DNA of 64,000 nucleotides, from positions 1 to 64,000 of the forward strand of contig NZ_JACHJI010000015.1 in NCBI RefSeq assembly GCF_014203535.1, written 5' to 3'. This DNA is from Streptomyces griseomycini. Its GTDB lineage: Bacteria; Actinomycetota; Actinomycetes; Streptomycetales; Streptomycetaceae. Positions 26,860 through 35,258 of the stretch are shown here, in pieces. Numbering within the stretch: position 1 is the stretch's first letter; each line of letters opens with the position of its first letter. Under the pieces are notes generated by a model, which was not told where the DNA came from, did not search any database, and was given only the letters and a program-made list of their open reading frames with translations. A program made the translations under genes and the position numbers.

Positions 26860-26897
26860 CCGAAGGGGGCTTCCGTCACGGCGGAAGCCCCCTTCGG
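26860..26897 (+). terminator. Terminator of the tRNA cluster
   Basis: A perfect 16-bp stem (26860-26875 with 26882-26897, 6-base loop) lies immediately after the last tRNA. Confidence 0.85.
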
Positions 26898-26904
26898 CAT
26901 TCGC

Positions 26905-27470
26905 CCGGCCCCGTACCGCCGCGCCGACTCCTCCTCCCGCGCCGGCCGGTGCAGCGCCCGCAGCACCGGCTCGCGGAGCACCGCGGATGCCCCCGCCGGC
27001 CCCACCTGCTCCGTCTCCGAGGCGCAGGTCTCCGTGAAGTCGGGCTGTCTGCGCCACCTGGCGCATCAACTCGCCGTACGACGCCGTCAGTTCGGCGTCA
27101 CAGCGACAGCCCGGCCGGCGCGGCGTCGCCGCCGCCACCCGCGAACGGTGCACGGGGGAGAGCGGGGCGGGCTCCCGGGCCGTCTCCCGGCCCGGCGACC
27201 CCGGCAGCCGGTCCGCCTCCGCGCGTGCGGCGACGGCACTCGGATCGTCCTCGCCCGGCTCGGGGGCCTGCGGCAGCGCCCACGGCGCCGCGCCCGGGCG
27301 GACGGTGCGGCCCGGGGAATCGTCGTCGACGTGCCCCAGCACGTCGCGTGCCGTCGCCACCGGGACGCGTCCCACCTGGAACAGCACGCGCACCAGTCGC
27401 AGCCGGCACAGGTGCCCCTCGTCGTGCTCGGCCGCCGTCGCGCCGACCCGGCGGTCGGCTGCCCGTCCTC
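26905..27470 (-). pseudogene. Decayed MerR-family regulator
   Basis: Reading leftward, one frame encodes AEHDEGHLCRLRLVRVLFQV, then GRVPVATARDVLGHVDDDS, WALPQAPEPGEDDPSAVAA, LSPVHRSRVAA and YGELMRQVAQ. The adjacent frame continues with DFTETCASETEQVG and VLREPVLRALHRPAREEESA, ending ARRYG. This is the body of a MerR regulator whose relatives start with a winged HTH. The HTH (about 35 residues) is missing at the right end, and a frameshift lies near 27045. The family reading is by pattern recognition. Loss of the HTH and the frame break make it non-functional. Confidence 0.65.
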
Positions 27471-27474
27471 CTGA

Positions 27475-27828
27475 CCGTGCCGCGCGCGGACCGCCTCCCC
27501 GCGGACGTACCGCGTCGTCCAGTACCGGGAGTCCGAGGAGAAGCTCTGTGCCCACGCGCACGCCGCCGACACGTTCCACCACGCCGCGCGGGCGTTCGTC
27601 GACCGCGGGGAACGGGCGGGGAAGGGGCGCGGGCACGTGGGGCTGCGGCACGAGGCGTACGTGGTGCCCGAGGGTTCGTACGAGTCGATCTACGCCGGCA
27701 TTCCGGCGTCCGGACTCGCGGCCGCGCACGGGCGGGTACCGCTGGAGCGGCGTGGCCGGCGCGCGAAGGACGGGTTCGCGTACCGGCCGGAGAAGGCGAC
27801 GTCGCCGGCGGCGTCCGACGGGGCGTGA
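27475..27828 (+). pseudogene. Truncated DUF4188 monooxygenase-like gene
   Basis: The frame encodes YRVVQYRESEEKLCAHAHAA, then DTFHHAARAFVDRGER, GLRHEAYVVPEGSYESIYAG and GLAAAHGRVPLERRGRRAKD, to a TGA at 27828. This matches the C-terminal half of DUF4188 proteins (small haem-free monooxygenase-like; typical text WHETY.V..G.YE..Y...P). The N-terminal half is absent and no SD precedes it. It lies back to back with the MerR remnant, so one deletion appears to have removed both N-termini and the shared promoter. Confidence 0.6.
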
Positions 27829-27904
27829 GGCCGGGGGCGGGCCCGCCGCGGCGTTGAGGCGGGCCCGTTCCCGGCCGGGGACGGCGGGCGAGGATGCGAA
27901 GGGG

Positions 27905-28618
27905 TCAGGAGCGGCGCAGCGCCTCGGAGAGGCGGGTGGCGGCGTCGATGACGGCCTGCGCGTGCATCCGCCCCGGGTGGCGGGTCAGGCGCTCGATGGG
28001 ACCGGAGACCGAGACGGCGGCCACCACGCGGTTCGAGGGGCCGCGCACCGGCGCGGAGACGGACGCGACGCCCGGCTCGCGCTCGCCGATCGACTGGGCC
28101 CAGCCGCGGCGCCGCACGCCCGACAGGGCCGTCGCCGTGAAACGGGCGCCCTGCAGGCCGCGGTGCAGCCGCTCCGGCTCCTCCCAGGCGAGCAGGATCT
28201 GCGCCGAGGAGCCGGCCTTCATCGTCAGCGTGGAGCCCACCGGGACCGTGTCCCTCAGGCCCGACAGACGCTCCGCCGCGGCGACGCAGATGCGCATGTC
28301 GCCCTGGCGGCGGTAGAGCTGGGCACTCTCCCCGGTGACGTCACGGAGATGGGTGAGCACCGGGCCCGCCGTGGCGAGCAGGCGGTCCTCGCCGGCCGCC
28401 GCGGCCAGCTCGGCCAGGCGCGGGCCGAGGATGAACCGGCCCTGCATGTCGCGCGCCACCATGCGGTGGTGCTCCAGAGCCACGGCCAGGCGGTGGGCCG
28501 TGGGTCGTGCCAGTCCGGTGGCACCGACCAACCCCGCGAGGGTGGCCGGACCGGACTCCAGGGCGCTCAGGACGAGGGCTGCCTTGTCCAGAACGCCGAC
28601 GCCGCTACTGTTGTCCAT
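27905..28618 (-). CDS. ndgR: IclR-family regulator NdgR
   Basis: This 238-residue IclR protein has an N-terminal winged HTH (LAGLVGATGLARPTAHRLAV near residue 28) and a C-terminal effector-binding domain. It sits divergent from leuCD. In S. coelicolor the orthologue NdgR controls leucine and other amino-acid genes and binds the same divergent region. ATG 28618 (MDNSSGVGVLDKAAL) matches the family start; a longer frame reaches 28690 but runs into the promoter. No SD is visible, so leaderless translation is likely. Confidence 0.92.
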   Translation of the reverse strand: MDNSSGVGVLDKAALVLSALESGPATLAGLVGATGLARPTAHRLAVALEHHRMVARDMQGRFILGPRLAELAAAAGEDRLLATAGPVLTHLRDVTGESAQLYRRQGDMRICVAAAERLSGLRDTVPVGSTLTMKAGSSAQILLAWEEPERLHRGLQGARFTATALSGVRRRGWAQSIGEREPGVASVSAPVRGPSNRVVAAVSVSGPIERLTRHPGRMHAQAVIDAATRLSEALRRS

Positions 28619-28626
28619 GCAACGAT

Positions 28627-28655
28627 ACTTGCGTCTCACTCTGTGAAACGCAAGT
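28627..28655. promoter_or_regulatory. Inverted repeat in the ndgR-leuC promoter region
   Basis: Perfect 8-bp arms ACTTGCGT (28627-28634) and ACGCAAGT (28648-28655) flank 13 bases. It starts nine bases upstream of the ndgR ATG and is the best candidate for an NdgR operator controlling both directions. Confidence 0.5.
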
Positions 28656-28815
28656 TCAATTTTCCGTGGAACCCGCCACTCTGGAGGCACGGAAGCAACG
28701 CGGCCCGTGGACCACCGGGCCTGGCGGCGGACGCCCGGAGGCAGGGGTGCGGGCGCCGTCTCCTCACAGATCTCTAGTTGGGCCGGAGCAGTTCACGCCG
28801 GCCGGAGGGAAAGCG

Positions 28816-30246
28816 ATGGGTAGGACACTCGCGGAGAAGGTCTGGGACGACCACGTCGTCCGGCGCGCCGAGGGCGAGCCCGACCTCCTCTTCATCGATC
28901 TGCACCTGCTGCACGAGGTGACCAGCCCGCAGGCCTTCGACGGCCTCCGCAAGAACGGCCGCACCGTGCGCCGTCTCGACCTCACCATCGCGACCGAGGA
29001 CCACAACACCCCGACCCTCGACATCGACAAGCCCATCGCCGACCCGGTCTCCCGGGTCCAGCTGGAGACGCTGCGCAAGAACTGCGCCGAGTTCGGCGTC
29101 CGGCTGCATCCGCTGGGCGACGTCGAGCAGGGCGTCGTGCACGTCGTCGGCCCGCAGCTGGGCCTGACCCAGCCCGGCATGACCGTCGTCTGCGGCGACT
29201 CGCACACCTCCACGCACGGCGCCTTCGGCGGACTCGCGTTCGGCATCGGCACCTCCCAGGTCGAGCACGTGCTGGCCACCCAGACGCTGCCGATGGCCCG
29301 CCCGAAGACCATGGCGATCACGGTCAACGGCGAACTGCCCGAGGGCGTCACGGCCAAGGACCTGATCCTGGCGATCATCGCGAAGATCGGCACCGGCGGT
29401 GGCCAGGGCTACGTCCTGGAGTACCGGGGCGAGGCCATCGAGAAGCTCTCGATGGAGGCCCGGATGACCATCTGCAACATGTCGATCGAGGCCGGCGCCC
29501 GCGCGGGCATGATCGCCCCCGACGAGACGACCTTCGCGTACCTCGAGGGCCGTCCGCACGCCCCGCAGGGCGAGGACTGGGACGCCGCCGTCGCCTACTG
29601 GAAGACGCTCAAGTCGGACGAGGACGCCGAGTTCGACGCCGAGGTCGTCATCGAGGCCGCCGAACTGTCGCCGTTCGTCACCTGGGGCACCAACCCGGGC
29701 CAGGGCGCGCCGCTGTCCGCCTCGGTCCCCGACCCCGCTTCGTACGAAGACGCCTCGGAGCGCCTCGCCGCCGAAAAGGCCCTGGAGTACATGGGGTTGG
29801 AGGCCGGCCAGCCGCTGCGCTCCATCAACGTGGACACCGTCTTCGTAGGCTCCTGCACCAACGGCCGCATCGAGGACCTGCGCGCCGCCGCGGAGATCCT
29901 CAAGGGCCGCAAAGTCGCCGACGGCGTACGGATGCTGGTCGTCCCGGGCTCCGCGCGGGTGGGGCTGCAGGCGGTCTCCGAGGGCCTGGACGTGGTCTTC
30001 AAGGAGGCCGGCGCCGAGTGGCGGCACGCGGGCTGCTCCATGTGCCTGGGCATGAACCCCGACCAGCTCGCCCCCGGCGAGCGCTCCGCCTCCACCTCCA
30101 ACCGCAACTTCGAGGGCCGGCAGGGCAAGGGCGGCCGCACCCACCTGGTGTCCCCGCAGGTCGCCGCCGCCACCGCGGTCCTCGGCCACCTGGCCTCCCC
30201 GGCCGACCTCGCCGCCGCCGACGCCCGTACGCCCGCTGGAGTCTGA
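28816..30246 (+). CDS. leuC: 3-isopropylmalate dehydratase large subunit
   Basis: This 476-residue aconitase-family subunit isomerises 2- to 3-isopropylmalate in leucine synthesis, together with LeuD. The 4Fe-4S ligands are visible in SCTNGRIEDL near residue 350 and CSMCLGMNPDQ near 410. The substrate region GDSHTSTHGAFGGLAFGIGT lies near 130. GGAGG lies eight bases before the ATG. leuD follows six bases downstream, and the operon ends at a strong hairpin. Regulation by the divergent NdgR is expected from the known S. coelicolor system. Confidence 0.98.
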   Translation: MGRTLAEKVWDDHVVRRAEGEPDLLFIDLHLLHEVTSPQAFDGLRKNGRTVRRLDLTIATEDHNTPTLDIDKPIADPVSRVQLETLRKNCAEFGVRLHPLGDVEQGVVHVVGPQLGLTQPGMTVVCGDSHTSTHGAFGGLAFGIGTSQVEHVLATQTLPMARPKTMAITVNGELPEGVTAKDLILAIIAKIGTGGGQGYVLEYRGEAIEKLSMEARMTICNMSIEAGARAGMIAPDETTFAYLEGRPHAPQGEDWDAAVAYWKTLKSDEDAEFDAEVVIEAAELSPFVTWGTNPGQGAPLSASVPDPASYEDASERLAAEKALEYMGLEAGQPLRSINVDTVFVGSCTNGRIEDLRAAAEILKGRKVADGVRMLVVPGSARVGLQAVSEGLDVVFKEAGAEWRHAGCSMCLGMNPDQLAPGERSASTSNRNFEGRQGKGGRTHLVSPQVAAATAVLGHLASPADLAAADARTPAGV

Positions 30247-30252
30247 TCAGTC

Positions 30253-30846
30253 ATGGAAGCATTCACCACCCACACCGGCCGGGCCGTCCCGCTGCGTCGC
30301 AGCAACGTCGACACCGATCAGATCATCCCCGCCCACTGGCTCAAGAAGGTGACGCGGGACGGGTTCGAGGACGGGCTGTTCGAGGCCTGGCGCAAGGACC
30401 CGGAGTTCGTGCTCAACCGTCCCGAGCGCGAGGGCGCCACGGTGCTGGTGGCCGGCCCCGACTTCGGCACCGGCTCCTCCCGCGAGCACGCCGTCTGGGC
30501 GCTGCAGAACTACGGCTTCAAGGCCGTGATCTCCTCCCGCTTCGCCGACATCTTCCGCGGCAACTCGCTGAAGAACGGCCTGCTCACGGTGGTCCTCGAC
30601 CAGAAGATCGTGGACGCGCTGTGGGAGCTCACGGAAGCCGACCCCACCGCGGAGATCACCGTCGACCTCGAGGCCCGCGAGGTGCGCGCCGAGGGGATCA
30701 CCGCCGCCTTCGAGCTCGACGAGAACTCCCGCTGGCGGCTGCTGAACGGGCTCGACGACATCTCCATCACGCTGCAGAACGAGGCGGACATCGCCGCGTA
30801 CGAGGCGAAGCGCCCGTCGTTCAAGCCGCGCACGCTCACGGCCTGA
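30253..30846 (+). CDS. leuD: 3-isopropylmalate dehydratase small subunit
   Basis: This 197-residue swivel-domain partner of LeuC has the conserved RRSNVDTDQIIPAHWLKKV near residue 13 and FGTGSSREHAVWAL near 77. The length is standard. It begins six bases after the leuC stop. Confidence 0.98.
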   Translation: MEAFTTHTGRAVPLRRSNVDTDQIIPAHWLKKVTRDGFEDGLFEAWRKDPEFVLNRPEREGATVLVAGPDFGTGSSREHAVWALQNYGFKAVISSRFADIFRGNSLKNGLLTVVLDQKIVDALWELTEADPTAEITVDLEAREVRAEGITAAFELDENSRWRLLNGLDDISITLQNEADIAAYEAKRPSFKPRTLTA

Positions 30847-30902
30847 CGCACACCGCAAGCGAAGTCCTGCCCAGAGGTCGACTTTCGGCCACTGCGACAC
30901 CC

Positions 30903-30941
30903 CGCCCGTACCCCCGATCGGACCGATCGGGGGTACGGGCG
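30903..30941 (+). terminator. Terminator of leuCD
   Basis: There is a 19-base arm on each side of a single A (30903-30921 with 30923-30941), perfectly complementary. It lies 57 bases after leuD. Confidence 0.88.
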
Positions 30942-31124
30942 TCTCTGTGTCCGCCCGGCTCCGCACACCGCCCCGGGTTCCCTCAACTCCCCGTGTTACG
31001 GAGGTGATTGCTGGGGTACGCGCGTCATGTGCCCGCGGACCCCGTGGGTGCGGGAAAGGGCCGTCCGAGGCGGCAGTTGCCCCCTGCGCAGGCGACAACT
31101 CGCCCCAGATGGCACAATCTGTGC

Positions 31125-31355
31125 ATGGAACACGACGGCCAACTCGAGCTCTATGCGGCGGTCGCGGTCCGGCTCAAAGAAGCGCACTCGAGGGTGCGCG
31201 CACTGCAAGTCCCGGAGAGCGTACGGATGGCGCTGACCCGGAAGCTGCTGGTCATTACGGCCGCGGCCAAGCACGATCTCGCCGGTGCGGCGGGGCGTCT
31301 GGAGCGGTTCATCGCGGACCTCGACGAGGGGCGATTCCCCGAAGAGGAACGCTGA
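31125..31355 (+). CDS. Small conserved actinobacterial protein, unknown function
   Basis: This 76-residue protein is predicted all-helical (QLELYAAVAVRLKEAHSRVR near the start, then LTRKLLVITAAAKHDLAGAA). It has an acidic C-terminus and no membrane segment or motif I recognise. The ATG at 31125 has no strong SD. It lies between leuD and hupS in its own short transcription space. Codon usage is normal for the genome, which supports it as a real gene. Confidence 0.7.
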   Translation: MEHDGQLELYAAVAVRLKEAHSRVRALQVPESVRMALTRKLLVITAAAKHDLAGAAGRLERFIADLDEGRFPEEER

Positions 31356-31411
31356 ACCGGACAGGACGGCCGAGCCCGTTGCGGCACAAGGGTGACTAGC
31401 CCGTTTCGTGT

Positions 31412-31440
31412 TTGATTTGCGGTATATATCTGCCTAACGT
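31412..31440 (+). promoter_or_regulatory. Candidate vegetative promoter of hupS
   Basis: TTGATT and TAACGT are separated by 17 bases, in a short AT-rich island 52 bases upstream of hupS. This fits an HrdB-type promoter. Confidence 0.45.
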
Positions 31441-31491
31441 GCGAAAAAGCTTGAACACTTTCGTTCTGGCGATGTCTCCGAAGGGGAAGAC

Positions 31492-32142
31492 GTGAACAAG
31501 GCGCAGCTCGTAGAAGCGATTGCCGACAAGATGGGCGGCCGCCAGCAGGCCGCCGATGCTGTCGACGCGGTCCTGGACGCCATCGTCCGCGCGGTGGTCG
31601 CGGGTGACCGGGTCTCGGTCACCGGTTTCGGTTCGTTCGAGAAGGTCGACCGTCCGGCCCGCTACGCCCGCAACCCCCAGACGGGCGAGCGGGTTCGTGT
31701 CAAGAAGACCTCCGTACCGCGGTTCCGCGCGGGACAGGGCTTCAAGGACCTGGTCAGCGGGTCGAAGAAGCTCCCGAAGAACGACATCGCCGTCAAGAAG
31801 GCCCCCAAGGGCAGCCTGTCCGGCCCGCCGGCCACCATCGCCAAGGCCGCCACCAAGAAGGCCGCCACCAAGAAGGCGGCCGCCAAGAAGACGACGGGCG
31901 CGGCGAAGACCACGGCCAGGAAGACGACGGCGAAGAAGGCCGCCACCAAGACGGCGGCGGCCAAGAAGACCACGGCGAAGAAGGCGCCCGCCAAGGCCAC
32001 GGCGCCCGCCAAGACCACCGCGGCGAAGAAGACCACCGCCAAGAAGGCGCCGGCGAAGAAGGCGACGGCCACGAAGGCGCCCGCCAAGAAGTCGCCCGCG
32101 CGCAAGACCACCGCCAAGAAGACCACCGCCCGCAAGAAGTAG
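31492..32142 (+). CDS. hupS: HU-like nucleoid protein with Lys/Ala-rich tail (HupS type)
   Basis: This 216-residue protein has an N-terminal HU domain (VNKAQLVEAIADKMGG; the arm segment is RNPQTGERVRVKKT near residue 63), about 95 residues long. A tail of some 120 residues follows, made almost only of Ala, Lys, Thr and Pro in KKTTAKKA/KKAPAKK units, resembling histone H1 or mycobacterial HupB. Such two-domain HU proteins in Streptomyces (HupS) compact and protect spore DNA. AAGGGGAAG precedes the GTG start. The tail DNA is itself a low-complexity AAG/GCC repeat and may vary in length between strains. Confidence 0.95.
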   Translation: MNKAQLVEAIADKMGGRQQAADAVDAVLDAIVRAVVAGDRVSVTGFGSFEKVDRPARYARNPQTGERVRVKKTSVPRFRAGQGFKDLVSGSKKLPKNDIAVKKAPKGSLSGPPATIAKAATKKAATKKAAAKKTTGAAKTTARKTTAKKAATKTAAAKKTTAKKAPAKATAPAKTTAAKKTTAKKAPAKKATATKAPAKKSPARKTTAKKTTARKK

Positions 32143-32161
32143 CCGCGGGCAAACGGTGTTC

Positions 32162-32206
32162 ACACGCCGGGCCGGACTCCGTCGGGGAGCCCGGCCCGCG
32201 GCGTGT
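32162..32206 (+). terminator. Terminator after hupS
   Basis: ACACGC/GCGTGT and CGGGCCGG/CCGGCCCG arms stack with a small bulge, starting 20 bases after the stop. Confidence 0.75.
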
Positions 32207-32266
32207 CCGGGGTGCCGGCGGCCGGAAGGCGGCAGAGGGGCGACGGGGGACGGCCGGGGGGACCGG

Positions 32267-32470
32267 TCAGAACGTCTGGAGCGTCACCAGCGTGATCCGC
32301 CGGCCCTCGCCCTCGCCCTCGGTCTCGATGCGCACCCGCTGCCCGGGACGCAGCAGTCTCAGGCCCCCCGCGTCGAACGCCGGAGCGTCGAAGGGCACCG
32401 GGGTGCCGTCGTCCAGGAGCACCTGACCGCTGCGGCTGACGGGGTCGTAGGTGTACGCGGTGGCCTGCAT
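32267..32470 (-). CDS. Small beta-rich protein with cold-shock-like fold pattern
   Basis: This 67-residue protein (MQATAYTYDPVSRSGQVLLD, then DGTPVPFD, ending ITLVTLQTF) has a G-x-V-L-x-D-D-G pattern resembling the OB-fold of cold-shock domains, but it lacks the RNP1/RNP2 aromatic motifs. No nucleic-acid role can be claimed. It starts nine bases after the cofC stop and is probably co-transcribed with it. Confidence 0.7.
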   Translation of the reverse strand: MQATAYTYDPVSRSGQVLLDDGTPVPFDAPAFDAGGLRLLRPGQRVRIETEGEGEGRRITLVTLQTF

Positions 32471-32479
32471 GGCGGCAGC

Positions 32480-33118
32480 CTACTGCTCCGGAATCAGCAG
32501 CCGCGCGGCGACCGCGGTCGTGCGGGGGCCCACCCCCAGCGCCAGCGCCGCCCGCAGGTCGTCGCCGGTGTCCACGTCCTGCCGTACGGAGTCCACCGCG
32601 TCCAGGCACAGTTCCACGGCCCCGGACGCCCGGTGCCGGGCCCGGGAGTCGGGCCCGAAGGACGGGCGCAATTCCCGGCCCGGGGACGCGGTCAGCAGGG
32701 TCGTGCCGATCGCGGCGATATCCGCGAGAAAGGCACGCGGGAATTCGGCGGCCGTATCGAGGACACGGGCCAATTCCGGGGGGCGGAGCGCCGGCAGATC
32801 GGCGTTGAGGGCCGCCACGCGGCCGGCGCCGCGGGACGCGCGCACCACCGTCGCCGCGTGGGTGAGGGCGGCGTTCAGGCCGCCGCCCGGCTCGTCGGGG
32901 ACGATCCCGGCGCCCAGTGCGGCCAGCTCGCGGCCCGCCCGGACGTCGTCCGTGACGACCACCACATCCCGCACCGCAGGGCACGCCAGCGCGGCCGTCA
33001 CCGTGTCCTGGGCGAAGGCGAGCGCGAGGCCCGGGCGCAGCCCGTCGTCCGCGGTGTCCGACAGCCTGCTCTTGGCCCGGGCCAAGGGCTTCAGGGGCAC
33101 CACCAAGGTCCACTGCAC
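32480..33118 (-). CDS. cofC: 2-phospho-L-lactate/PEP guanylyltransferase (coenzyme F420 synthesis)
   Basis: This 212-residue nucleotidyltransferase-fold protein has MQWTLVVPLKPLARAKSRLS at the start (GTP-binding loop with K-x-x-x-RAKSRL) and VAALNADLPALRP near residue 98 (metal-binding Asp). This matches CofC/FbiD, which activates phosphoenolpyruvate or 2-phospholactate with GTP to make the F420 side chain. The remaining fbi genes are not in the window. GTG 33118 is the family start. It is divergent from the acyltransferase gene. Confidence 0.88.
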   Translation of the reverse strand: MQWTLVVPLKPLARAKSRLSDTADDGLRPGLALAFAQDTVTAALACPAVRDVVVVTDDVRAGRELAALGAGIVPDEPGGGLNAALTHAATVVRASRGAGRVAALNADLPALRPPELARVLDTAAEFPRAFLADIAAIGTTLLTASPGRELRPSFGPDSRARHRASGAVELCLDAVDSVRQDVDTGDDLRAALALGVGPRTTAVAARLLIPEQ

Positions 33119-33323
33119 GAGTGTTACGTCCCTCTCTTGTCGCGGCCATTGTCACCCGGAGCGCCCGGTGCCCGGGGAAAGGGGGAGGGGCGCGAAGCCC
33201 CTCGCGAGGACGGTGACGGGAGACGGGCGGGCGTACGGTGTTCTCGACAGACCGGCGGCCCGGGGCGACACTTGTGCGGCCCGCCTGGCCTCCGGGCCCA
33301 GGTCCTGGAAGGAAGGTGTCCTC

Positions 33324-34169
33324 GTGCCGCGCCGCAGAATCGGCTTCTGGTACCGCTTCGCCGCGGTGATCTGCAAACCGCCGCTGGTGGTTCTGCTCAA
33401 GCGGGACTGGCGCGGAATGGAGAACATTCCGGCCGACGGTGGATTTATCACCGCGGTGAACCACAATTCGCACATCGATCCCCTCGCCTACGCGCACTTT
33501 CAGTACAACACCGGACGTGTTCCGCGATTCCTGGCGAAGAGCGGGCTTTTCAAGAAGGGATTCGTCGGCGCCGCGATGCGCGGCACCGGGCAGATCCCCG
33601 TCTACCGCGAGAGCACGGACGCGCTCAGCGCCTTCCGTGCGGCGATCGACGCCGTGCAGCGCGGTGAATGCGTCGCCTTCTACCCCGAGGGCACCCTCAC
33701 CCGCGACCCGGACGGCTGGCCCATGACCGGCAAGACCGGCGCCGCGCGCGTCGCCCTGCAGACCAAGTGCCCCGTGATCCCGGTCGCCCAGTGGGGCGCC
33801 AACGAGGTGCTGCCGCCGTACGCCAAGAAGCCCCGCCTGCTGCCGCGCAAGACCCACCGGGTCCTGGCCGGACCGCCGGTGGACCTGGACCGCTTCTACG
33901 ACCGGGAGATGACCCCGGAACTGCTCAAGGAGGCGACCGAGGCGATCATGGCGGCCATCACCCGCCAGCTGGAGGAGATCCGCGGCGAGAGGGCCCCCGA
34001 GACGCCCTACGACCCGCGTCGCGAACGCATCGAACAGCGCCGCAGGACCCGGGCGCAGAAGCAGCGCGCGGGACGGCCCGGCGCACAGCCGCCGGGCACG
34101 GAGCCGACGGGCGGGACGGAACAGGCGCAGAGCGGGGCCGCCGCGCGGGAAGAGGGGCTGGGCACGTGA
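33324..34169 (+). CDS. 1-acyl-glycerol-3-phosphate acyltransferase-like (PlsC family)
   Basis: This 281-residue membrane-associated acyltransferase has the catalytic HX4D in NHNSHIDPLAYA near residue 47 and the substrate-binding FYPEGTLTRDPDGWP near 115. The C-terminal 60 residues are basic and disordered. It should acylate lysophosphatidic acid or a similar glycerol lipid. The stop overlaps the gpsA start as GTGA, so acyl transfer and glycerol-3-phosphate supply are translationally linked. GTG 33324 is preceded by a GGAAGG-type SD. Confidence 0.9.
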   Translation: MPRRRIGFWYRFAAVICKPPLVVLLKRDWRGMENIPADGGFITAVNHNSHIDPLAYAHFQYNTGRVPRFLAKSGLFKKGFVGAAMRGTGQIPVYRESTDALSAFRAAIDAVQRGECVAFYPEGTLTRDPDGWPMTGKTGAARVALQTKCPVIPVAQWGANEVLPPYAKKPRLLPRKTHRVLAGPPVDLDRFYDREMTPELLKEATEAIMAAITRQLEEIRGERAPETPYDPRRERIEQRRRTRAQKQRAGRPGAQPPGTEPTGGTEQAQSGAAAREEGLGT

Positions 34170-35176
34170 GCAAGCCGGTCAAGGCGGCCGTCTTCGGCAC
34201 CGGATCATGGGGCACGGCCTTCGGCATGGTCCTCGCCGACGCGGGCTGCGACGTCGTGCTGTGGGGGCGGCGCCCCGAACTCGCCGAAGCGGTCAACTCC
34301 ACCCGCACCAACCCCGACTACCTGCCCGGCGTCGAACTCCCCCGGAACGTGCGGGCCACCGCGGACGCCGCCGAGGCCGCGCGCGACGCCGACTTCACCG
34401 TCCTCGCCGTCCCCTCGCAGACGCTGCGCGGCAACCTCGCCGAGTGGACGCCGCTGCTCGCCCCCGGCACGGTCCTCGTGTCGCTGATGAAGGGCGTCGA
34501 ACTCGGCTCCGCCATGCGCATGAGCGAGGTGATCGAGGACGTCGCCAAGGTGGGCGCCGAGCGCATCGCGGTCGTCACCGGCCCCAACCTGGCCCGCGAG
34601 ATCGCCGCCCGCATGCCGGCCGCCGCCGTGGTCGCCTGCACCGACGAGTCCGTCGCCCGGCGGCTCCAGACCGCCTGCCACACGCCGTACTTCCGGCCGT
34701 ACACCAACACCGACGTCGTCGGCTGCGAACTGGGCGGCGCGGTGAAGAACGTGATCGGGCTGGCCGTCGGCATCGCGGACGGCATGGGGCTCGGGGACAA
34801 CGCCAAGGGCTCGCTCATCACCCGCGGCCTCGCCGAGACCACCCGGCTCGGTGCCGCGCTGGGCGCCGACCCGCTGACCTTCTCCGGACTCGCCGGACTG
34901 GGCGACCTGGTGGCCACCTGCTCCTCGCCGCTGTCGCGCAACCACACCTTCGGCACCAACCTCGGCAAGGGCATGACCCTCGAGGAGACCGTCGCGGTCA
35001 CCAAGCAGACCGCCGAGGGCGTCAAGTCCTGTGAGTCGGTGCTGGATCTGGCCCGTCGGCACGGCGTCGACATGCCGCTCACCGAGACGGTCGTCTCCAT
35101 CGTGCACGAGGGCAAGCCCCCCGCGGTCGCCCTCAAGGAGCTGATGTCGCGCAGCGCGAAACCCGAACGACGCTGA
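34166..35176 (+). CDS. gpsA: NAD(P)H-dependent glycerol-3-phosphate dehydrogenase
   Basis: This 336-residue enzyme reduces dihydroxyacetone phosphate to sn-glycerol-3-phosphate for phospholipids. The dinucleotide motif is VFGTGSWGTAF near residue 9, and the catalytic Lys lies in GCELGGAVKNVIGLA near 190. GLAGLGDLVATCSSPLSRN near 250 is the substrate site. It overlaps the acyltransferase gene by four bases and is followed by ddl after 82 bases. Confidence 0.97.
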   Translation: MSKPVKAAVFGTGSWGTAFGMVLADAGCDVVLWGRRPELAEAVNSTRTNPDYLPGVELPRNVRATADAAEAARDADFTVLAVPSQTLRGNLAEWTPLLAPGTVLVSLMKGVELGSAMRMSEVIEDVAKVGAERIAVVTGPNLAREIAARMPAAAVVACTDESVARRLQTACHTPYFRPYTNTDVVGCELGGAVKNVIGLAVGIADGMGLGDNAKGSLITRGLAETTRLGAALGADPLTFSGLAGLGDLVATCSSPLSRNHTFGTNLGKGMTLEETVAVTKQTAEGVKSCESVLDLARRHGVDMPLTETVVSIVHEGKPPAVALKELMSRSAKPERR

Positions 35177-35258
35177 GCGACGACCCCCTCCATCCGGCGC
35201 ACGCACGGCGTTGCGGGCGCTGTCTCCCGGCCCTACCAACGGGTACTCTCGTCGCGAT

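Noticed and set aside
26725..27729. An intact 334-residue reverse-strand gene covering the tRNA end and the MerR remnant
   Set aside because: The frame reads through tRNA genes and lacks an HTH. The MerR-like text breaks frame near 27045, so it is a remnant.
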